DNA from: Aphrocallistes beatrix
Lineage: Eukaryota; Porifera; Hexactinellida; Sceptrulophora; Aphrocallistidae
Direction: 5' to 3'
Length of the DNA stretch: 64,000 nucleotides
Assembly: GCA_963281255.1 (NCBI GenBank)
Contig: OY725488.1
Location: 2,982,285-3,046,284, forward strand
Shown one piece after another: positions 57,801 through 64,000 of the stretch. Numbering within the stretch: position 1 is the first letter of the stretch; each line of letters begins with the position of its first letter. The notes beneath the pieces are model-generated. The model was not told the DNA's origin. It was given only the letters and a program-made list of their open reading frames with translations, and did not search any database. Position numbers and translations under genes: made by a program.

Positions 57801-58444
57801 TGAAGGCGCCACCATTTAAACGTGTTCTCAACTTGCTCTTATTATATTTCATCCTTGAAAAGAGCTGTTCACATAATTAAGTACTTCCAAAAAGTATTGC
57901 AACTTCCTTAGCAGATTCCAAAAGTTTTGGAAATTGCTGATTGGTTAAATACTTTTGGTAAAATTTAGTAAATTGACAACCTGAAATTTAGATTTGAGCT
58001 CACTCGAACTTTGAAGTTCGATCAGTTCCATTTGTAACTCTTCTGGGGCATCATAAATGTAAACACCAAATACATCAGCGAAGTGACTAAATTTCTTTGC
58101 TTATTACAAGTAATATCTGCAAATCGGCAAAAAATTGCTCTTTGAGATCAGACATCAAATCTGCATAGCATCAATTGGTTTATGTGCGCGAAGTGTTGGA
58201 AAATGAATAAATTTCGCTCTTTCATTTGAAATTCCCATAATTGCAACTTCATCTCAAAGGCATAAATATGATTATAAAGAACATGGACCAGTTGATCCTT
58301 TGTTTATAGTTTCAAATTTAGAAAATTTAAGTGGTTAGTAATATCCACCAGAAATGCCAAATCTGTCATCCATTTTTGATCATTGAGTTCTGGAACTGCT
58401 ATACCCTTTTCTCTAACAAACTTGGCCAATTCATCTCTCACCTG

Positions 58445-60421
58445 CGGCCGTATTCACTAAGAACTTAAGATCGATCTTAAGATCGATCTTAGTGCTTAAG
58501 TCTTAAGTTCGATCTTAAGTCGTATTCACTAAGATTTAAGTTCGATCTTAAGACCGAACTTAAGACCAAACTTTAAGCAACCTAGGGAGGTGTCTTAAGT
58601 ATTGGAATTAATTCGATTTTCACTAATTACCCCATAAATGTTGTTCAAAATTACTTCTATCGAACATTGAATCTACCTTGTTTGATAGTATTAGACTTCA
58701 AATAAAATTTAAATATTTTAAAAACATTTCTCTTATTGTGTGTAGCATCGCAACATGTATCACATGCTATAATTCGTGGCAAATTCTTCTTGGGTTTGTA
58801 TTAATAAACAAACATACATTCTTTGATTATATAATCTTATACACTAATTCTAACATGCATAATTATAGAGACGGCTTTATATATTGATTCACATGACTGA
58901 TAATAATCACTTTGATCCTATTTTCTTATTTACAATGATTTTTCCAGCAGTCTCTGACGTTTTAATCGATAATAGTCCATCTGTCCTTCTATTAATTGCA
59001 GCTGTGCCGAGAGTTGGAACAAAACTTCCTGCTGTAACCGAAGTAAGTCTGCAGCCTTCAAGAGTTCGACAGAATCATCTCGTTCATCAACAGTTCGCCT
59101 TCTCTTCCTACTTTTCTTTGATGTCTTATACGTTGTCGGTATTTCAATTTCTGGAGACTCTAAAATTGGAGTATCTTCAGATTCATCGGGACCTGCAGCT
59201 GATCCTGTTGACGCTATTGCTGGTGCTTGAAAACGATCAGCAGCGCCTGAAATTCCACTGAAAGCATGGGTGTTTTGGAACATCTCTGTTACCCGATCTG
59301 CAGAGTCAGCAAAAATACTTCTATCTGCTAATAGGATTTGCATGTCCTCGTCTTCTACCTGTCCAGCACTGTTCGTACCCCCTCCAGTCTTTCTGGCTTC
59401 CCTAAAACTGGCATCAACTTTGGACTTTGCGTTTAGCTTTAGGTTGGTCCATTTTTTTCTGATATCCTCTACAGCTCTGCCATTGCCATGTATTGAGTTG
59501 AGTTTGGCTGAGATGTCTCTCCAGATTTGAATCCTCCTTTTGTTTTTGGCAGCAGAATTTCCTGACCCTCTAAAAATCTCACCTGCTGATTCAATTTCAT
59601 TAATGAGACTGCACTCTTCTTCTCTGGTCCAATTTGTTTTGCGGGTTTTTTCCATTTGTTTCGGTATTGTTAATGCAAGTACTCAGCAGCAATTTATATA
59701 CACGGGAGGACGCCGACTTACCATAACCACTAATGACACCACTTATTTTCGTAACACCAAATGACGCAGAAATTTTAACGTCGATAGAGTTCAATTTATT
59801 GCACTTCTCATATCCAGTGTTTATATTTTGTCTTAGAGAGGTTTTCATGTTACAATATATAAAGACACTTGTTGTTTATAAGTTTTGTTTGATATAATTC
59901 ATGAGATACAACTTATGCTCTTTGATAGCTCTTCTTTTGATATTGACTAGTGTAGAATAATTATAGATTACATAAATAAAAAATTGAATTTTCATAATAG
60001 AATTCACGTTAAAACAAAGATTTCACCACAGATATTGTAAGAGACTCACCAGCAGGCATTCCAGGCGGTACAACTACATAGATAGAAGCTATGTCTTACA
60101 GGAGTGGGTTAATCAATCTTATTTGGTCCTAATATTGATATTAATTGCATCAAATTTCTCAAAAAGAAGAAATATATATTTTACTAGATCAATAATAAAT
60201 GACTTCTTACCATTACTAATATTATAGTTCAGTTTTGTATTTGATTAGTATAACGCTATTTTCTAATCATATTAACCTTAACGTTATATAAGTTCGATCT
60301 TAAGTTCGATCTTAATTCTTAGTGAATAGCTCTAAGTTTGATCTTAAGATCGAACATAACTAAGATCGATCTTAAGACTTAAGATCGATCTTAGTGCTTA
60401 AGATCTTAGTGAATAGGGCTG
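58445..60421 (-). mobile_element. PIF/Harbinger element 2, 1977 bp, inside hAT
   Basis: Ends CGGCCGTATTCACTAAGA and (reverse complement) CAGCCCTATTCACTAAGA, with CTG duplicated (58442-58444, 60422-60424). Subterminal TTAAGATCGATCTTAAG palindromes on both arms. Carries only the Myb-like gene. On the hAT strand the join ...GTATAT-CAG-GTGAGA reads on in frame once the element and one CAG are removed. Confidence 0.95.
58930..59655 (-). CDS. Harbinger Myb/SANT-like DNA-binding protein, intact
   Basis: 241 codons, ATG to TAA without interruption. N-terminal Myb/SANT-like domain (~residues 6-80): NWTREEECSLINEI, IQIWRDISAKLNSIHGNG, VEDIRKKWTNLKLNAKSKV, with the regularly spaced tryptophans of the trihelix/NAIF1 type. 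Middle: acidic, Ser/Ala-rich linker. Residues ~185-195 are strongly basic (KKSRKRRR, likely nuclear localisation), followed by a Leu/Gln-rich coiled coil to the end. In Harbinger elements this protein binds the element ends and brings the transposase into the nucleus; here the transposase gene is missing. The copy in element 1 (46770-47125) is deleted. Cis copy likely expressed only if a promoter lies in the 59660-60290 region, which shows no clear motif. Confidence 0.85.
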   Translation of the reverse strand: MEKTRKTNWTREEECSLINEIESAGEIFRGSGNSAAKNKRRIQIWRDISAKLNSIHGNGRAVEDIRKKWTNLKLNAKSKVDASFREARKTGGGTNSAGQVEDEDMQILLADRSIFADSADRVTEMFQNTHAFSGISGAADRFQAPAIASTGSAAGPDESEDTPILESPEIEIPTTYKTSKKSRKRRRTVDERDDSVELLKAADLLRLQQEVLFQLSAQLQLIEGQMDYYRLKRQRLLEKSL

Positions 60422-60493
60422 CTGATATACTCGCTGCAACATAGCACCTCTACTCAACCAACGCACTTCACTATAGAATTCAAAGAAATATGG

Positions 60494-60680
60494 AGCGCGA
60501 GACGCTCCTTTAGGCGTATGTTTCTACGCCCGAAACTGTATAGAAGTGTGTGAGAATTTAGAATATTACACAATTTACTCTACATTGTAATGATATTTAT
60601 CGATTTAGGCGTATGAAAATTTATAGGTTTGAGACTAGGAGCGATCTCTGGAGGGCTGTATAATACCCTGATAGTATAGC
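60494..60680. mobile_element. Small MITE-like insertion with TAGGCGTATG motifs
   Basis: Interrupts the hAT frame between DNQYGDLLYY and EFYSEVRWLS. Contains GAGCGC-GACGCTCC and two TTTAGGCGTATG repeats also seen in the hAT MITE at 16476-16701, so possibly a related MITE. Borders and duplication not resolved. Confidence 0.5.
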
Positions 60681-60921
60681 AAATCGCCATATTGATTATC
60701 CATCTCTTCTAACAGTTGCTGAAATTGTTGATGATAATCCCCTTCCGCGAACAAAGTATACTAATTTAACAACTACTCGCATTACTTCTTGCATTTGTAT
60801 GGATTTCGCACACAAGGCTTCGAGATGAATAATACAGTGTGTTCTTACGAGTTATCTTTCGATCCCATTATTTCGCATATTTTTCAATTAGAGAAACAAG
60901 GTGATCACTCTCGTGACATGT

Positions 60922-61139
60922 GGCATAGGAAAGCAAATGCTGAAAATACTTAATCTTGAAGAAGAGTAACTAAGTTAAAACTTATAAAGTGGGTAATTTG
61001 AATGTGGAGAATTCGAATTTGAAGTCAAATTAAGTGTATCTCTCACAAATTAAATATTCTTGAAACGCTAAATAAATCAGTATTATAACTATTTATATGG
61101 GGAATTATGGGGTGTACGAATACTTTTGTTCAGGCAGTG
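60922..61139. mobile_element. Tc1-type MITE, left end missing
   Basis: 218 bp nearly identical to 17825-18045, ending CAGGCAGTG before TA. The left terminal repeat is absent. Interrupts the hAT frame after FVNLLSL. Confidence 0.85.
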
Positions 61140-61844
61140 TACAGTGAGAGGAGATTTACGAATTCTTCAGTAATATCAAAATTTGGATTGATTCTTCTTA
61201 CAGCCACAATTTGGGCAGTAACAGTGAAGTCGGTACTCTCATCTAATGCAATGGCAAAGAGCTCAAATTGCCGTCACGTTTTTGTAATGATAGCTTAACA
61301 TCTGAAGCTAAGCCTTCAATTCGGAGAGTAACATTTCGCGCAAAAAATCAACCATAAAGATCTCTTTTCTCCGGATAGACAATATCTACTACAGTCAAGA
61401 GACAATCCTTCACAAATTCACCATCAGTGAACGGCTTTATTCTTTTTTCCAATAAGTTCACTAACAGTGAAGCTAGAAAGAGTATTATTATCAGACTCTG
61501 TTCTATGTCTTATGAAAGTACCTTGTTGCTCAGTCAATGACCTTCACAGATATTCTATCTTATTCTTCCGTGCAACACTAGTGAGAGAATTGAAATTCTC
61601 AGAATGTTTCGACAGGTAGTGTCGTTTTAAGTTGCACTCCTTGACAACAACAACACACATTGAACATAATAGGCATAATGGCATTTTTCCATGCATGATA
61701 AAGAAATATCGATCTGTCCAACTTTCCTTAAATATACGATTTTCCTGATCCACTCGAGTCTTTTACAAGCAGATGCCATTATTTACTCGAAATCCTAAAC
61801 TTCTAGCCTGGTTATTTGAAGAGGTGTTGACATTTTAGTATTTA

Positions 61845-62382
61845 CAAGCGCGCTTCGCTTGCTTGCGCTGCGCGGCTGGCATACACTTTGTGTCCGCCGG
61901 AGGCTCCCTTCGGTCGCCTGGGGTCACATTGGTTAATGATAAGGGAGATAACATCTCTAAATACGTCTGTCCTACTGTTATAATCGATATTGCACGAAAA
62001 ATCATCAAATTAGTCAATTTTAAAAATTTTGATAGTAATGATGACGTCATAACAAAGTGATGAGTCATCATTTTTTGATGACAGTTGCATCATTTGTGAG
62101 GTATGTTAGTATACTGATTCTATTAGAATTTCAGCCTTCTATCTCCTATAATGGCTGAGCTATGCTCGAATAACTGTATTGCTTAACTTTTAAAAATATG
62201 ACAATGGCGTCATAATTCCATGATGAGTAAACATTTTGCTCTGAGCTCAGAATTCAGTTGAGCCATCGCCAAAATAATCCCACATGCCAAGAATCAGCTT
62301 TCTGCGCCCGGCGGTTTCTTCAATCAATTCGTTACAGATATAGATGTATGTATATACGTATATAAAGTTTTAATAGTAAGGA
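61845..62382 (-). mobile_element. Helitron-like repeat, copy K (full length)
   Basis: 538 bp. On its own strand it starts TCCTTACTATTAAAACTTT after A and ends GCGCGCTTG before T. TGACGTCA at 62042-62049; the other site reads TGGCGTCA. Sits between the hAT terminus and the hAT BED-finger exon. Confidence 0.85.
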
Positions 62383-62544
62383 TGTAGCAGAAAACAATAA
62401 AGAATCCTGTCAAAACAAAATTGTTTTAGATATCACAGGTTAATTGAGGTTTCAGGTAGCTCTAATTACATATGTTTAGGTGATAATGTAACGATGTCGC
62501 GGGCCAGATTTTGCCCGAGGGTCGGAGTTTGCTGACCCTTGATA

Positions 62545-63130
62545 TGTGCATATTTGAACTCAATAAGTGTAGCGGAGCAATAAAAGTGGTCACTTGATAG
62601 GGTAAATACGAAATATGGGATTGGAATGTTGCTACATCCCTGTGTTGCCAAATAAATTCTTTCTCAAATTATACAATTTTTCCAGAGTATAAAATGATTA
62701 GTTATTAGATAAATTGACGTCAGTGCTTCTGGATTCATTATTTCCTAAAGAAAGGCCATCCTAGAATTGAGGTTAGGGCGTCTATTATAGGCGCAATGGA
62801 TAATTTAATTACCCTTTCAATTGGTTGTGTGTGTAATAGTATTATTGGGAGGGATAAACTTCCGTCTCTCACTTGATCAATCACCATCTCATTCAGCTTA
62901 ATCTAAATTATAGAAGAGCACTCAATCATATCAAAATGGGAGTCTGAATCAAATTTGAAATTTGGGAGCGTAAATTTAAGCTAGACTTTTGGAGGATTTA
63001 GTACGAATTACTCCTTGCCTGTAGTACTTTTCGAAGAACTGGCTCTCGGACTAAAGATTTCCTATCAACCAAAGCTGCGAGGAGAATGTTTTCTGGATGA
63101 GCCAAAATGCACTCCGATTAATTAGCTATA
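62545..63130. other. Non-coding, nothing recognised
   Basis: No gene. A stretch near 62600-62650 loosely resembles P-like MITE inner arms (GGAATGTTGCTACAT). Confidence 0.4.
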
Positions 63131-63133
63131 CCA

Positions 63134-63588
63134 TAGGGCATTAGGATCTTTCGATCCATGATCGAAAGATCCGGATCGCGATCCTTTTTTTGAGGATCGA
63201 GATCGGATCGAAACTTTTACTGAATTCGATCCGATCCTTTTTCTTTTTGATCCCAAAGTTGGAGGTGAAAGTGTTGAAATTAATTTTGATTAAATATATG
63301 TTTTTAATGTGTTTTATGGTTTGAATACTAACTTAAGCAATAAGTACGCCCAGGCTGCCGCAGACGAACGGACATTGCACGCCGTCCATGCCATAAGGCA
63401 TCTCTTTCCAGGAGCTGTACTAAAAATGATAGTCCTCTGACAATTATTGAAAGGATCTTTTTTGGGGATCGGGATCTGATCGAAGATCCTTTTATAAAAT
63501 TAGGATCGTGATCGGATCGAAGATTCTTTTATATGTTAGGATCGGGATCTGGATCTAGATCCTTTTTTGAGGATCGACTAATGCCCTA
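63134..63588. mobile_element. GATC-rich MITE, ~455 bp
   Basis: Ends TAGGGCATTAGGATC and (reverse complement) TAGGGCATTAGTCGATCC. Both arms are packed with GGATCG/CGATCC/AGATCC motifs. Flanks GCTATACCA and GCTACACTA agree at 7 of 9 positions, a possible worn target duplication. Non-coding; superfamily uncertain. Confidence 0.7.
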
Positions 63589-63589
63589 G

Positions 63590-64000
63590 CTACACTAGGT
63601 TAACAATTTTCAGTTCATTTGGAAGGAAATTTTCTTGCATGAACCGTATTGCATAGCATAAATTGCTTGCATTGTAATGGTAATATAAACGCTGTTTAAA
63701 GTGATACCAGTAGGGTGCATAATATGCACCTTGCTTATGATTGAGCGGTAATCTGTAATTTTGAGTAAGCATCCTCCTAGTATATAGGTTTTTCAGACGA
63801 GATCTTGATTGATCAGGTAAGAGATAGAAGTTAATCCTTCACAAAAATACTATTTCGCACATAATCAGGGAAAGGGCAGTTAAAAAGTCACTGTTGCATC
63901 TCGCAAAGCCATCTCCTACGAGTAACGCATTGGCTACATCTTAGCTACTCTCAAATCTGGTAAATACTCACCAAAATTTGACACATAAAAGGATTTTTAT
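63590..64000. other. Non-coding, nothing recognised
   Basis: A 60-codon minus-strand frame (63772-63590) shows no domain. Nothing supported to the window edge. Confidence 0.4.

Larger units (their letters stand above)
55345..57812 (+). mobile_element. MULE (MuDR-type) element, 2468 bp, with RING gene
   Basis: Flanked by a perfect 9-bp duplication CATTTAAAC (55336-55344, 57813-57821), the size expected for MULEs. Terminal inverted regions are built of ~8 tandem 25-bp units (AATTCTAACAAATGACAAC-type) on each side. Carries the FLYWCH-DDE transposase frame and, after one stop, a RING finger. AATAAA at 57448-57453 and a perfect hairpin at 57504-57544. Inserted in the C-terminal coding part of the older hAT transposase. 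Confidence 0.9.
55260..61753 (-). pseudogene. hAT transposase, split by four insertions
   Basis: From 61753: BED-type finger MPLCLLC ... LKRHYLSKH; then KPFTDGEFVKDCLL; NFDITEEFVNLLSL up to the Tc1-type MITE; HCIIHLEALCAKS and EEMDNQYGDLLYY up to the small MITE; EFYSEVRWLSRGAMLQRVY up to the Harbinger; VRDELAKFVREKG, WMTDLAFLVDIT and FEMKLQLWEFQ after it; the dimerisation block CEQLFSRMKYNKSKLRTRL up to the MULE; and NDGHLDDVLRLSVSC beyond it. Layout fits GTF2I-repeat/ZBED5-type hAT transposases. Point stops and frameshifts are present besides the insertions. Confidence 0.85.
54997..62541 (-). mobile_element. Old hAT element with five nested insertions
   Basis: Left end CAGGGGTCGGCAAAC at 54997 and right end (reverse complement) CAAGGGTCAGCAAACT at 62541, both next to GGGCCA/GGGCAA-type sequence. 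Flanks start ATAT on both sides but do not form a full 8-bp match. After subtracting a MULE (55345-57812), a Harbinger (58445-60421), a small MITE (60494-60680), a partial Tc1-type MITE (60922-61139) and a Helitron copy (61845-62382), about 2 kb of hAT sequence remains, carrying one minus-strand transposase gene. Confidence 0.8.

Noticed and set aside
54989..62549. 8-bp duplication around the nested hAT element
   Set aside because: Only the first four bases (ATAT) agree between ATATAGAG and ATATGTGC; not counted as a duplication.

Overview
The window looks like a gene-poor, AT-rich stretch of an animal (most likely invertebrate) nuclear genome. Evidence: spliceosomal introns with GT..AG borders, poly(A) signals, microsatellites, and almost nothing but decayed eukaryotic transposable elements. 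I see no operons, rRNA genes or prokaryotic signals, and the sequence alone does not let me name the species. The only candidate host coding sequence is two minus-strand exons at 44035-44758, plus a much weaker exon at 45099-45191.

Layout. 0.5-5 kb: Helitron-like repeats, an inverted-repeat (foldback) element with CATAG ends, and a Harbinger-type end. 5.5-6.3 kb: hAT transposase pseudogene. 7.1-8.1 kb: CATAG-ended MITE. 11-13.3 kb: CATAG-ended element with a THAP-domain gene, itself hit by two MITEs. 13.3-14.5 kb: MULE transposase relic. 14.6-19.1 kb: minus-strand Gypsy retrotransposon cut by an hAT MITE and a Tc1-type MITE. 19.5-23.6 kb: TTAA-flanked piggyBac-like elements. 24-27.6 kb: Tc1 MITEs, a Helitron copy, a GGTCC minisatellite and an array of short palindromes. 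27.8-30.9 kb: near-complete four-exon hAT element with a 317-bp perfect palindrome over its 3' end. 32.5-33.8 kb: full-length mariner. 36-40.3 kb: P-element-like THAP/transposase relic beside a second CATAG/THAP element. 41.3-43.9 kb: Harbinger carrying both of its usual genes, both broken. 46.2-47.9 kb: Harbinger with a broken Myb-like gene. 51-53.2 kb: relic tentatively placed with RAG1/Transib-type transposases. 55-62.5 kb: one old hAT element holding five later insertions. 63.1-63.6 kb: GATC-rich MITE.

Most notable points. (1) A family with CATAG...CTATG ends makes 7-bp target duplications in three independent copies and carries THAP genes, suggesting a P-superfamily lineage. (2) A 2.47-kb MULE with a perfect 9-bp duplication has an intact FLYWCH + DDE transposase, then one in-frame TAA and a RING finger in the same frame. 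(3) Many Helitron-like copies spread perfect TGACGTCA (CRE) and TGAGTCA (AP-1) sites. (4) Removing the MULE and the Harbinger, with one copy of each duplication, restores the hAT reading frame at both breakpoints. (5) A 155-bp perfect inverted repeat with a 7-bp spacer overlaps the stop codon of another hAT gene.

All family calls come from reading translations and termini by eye; no database search was run.
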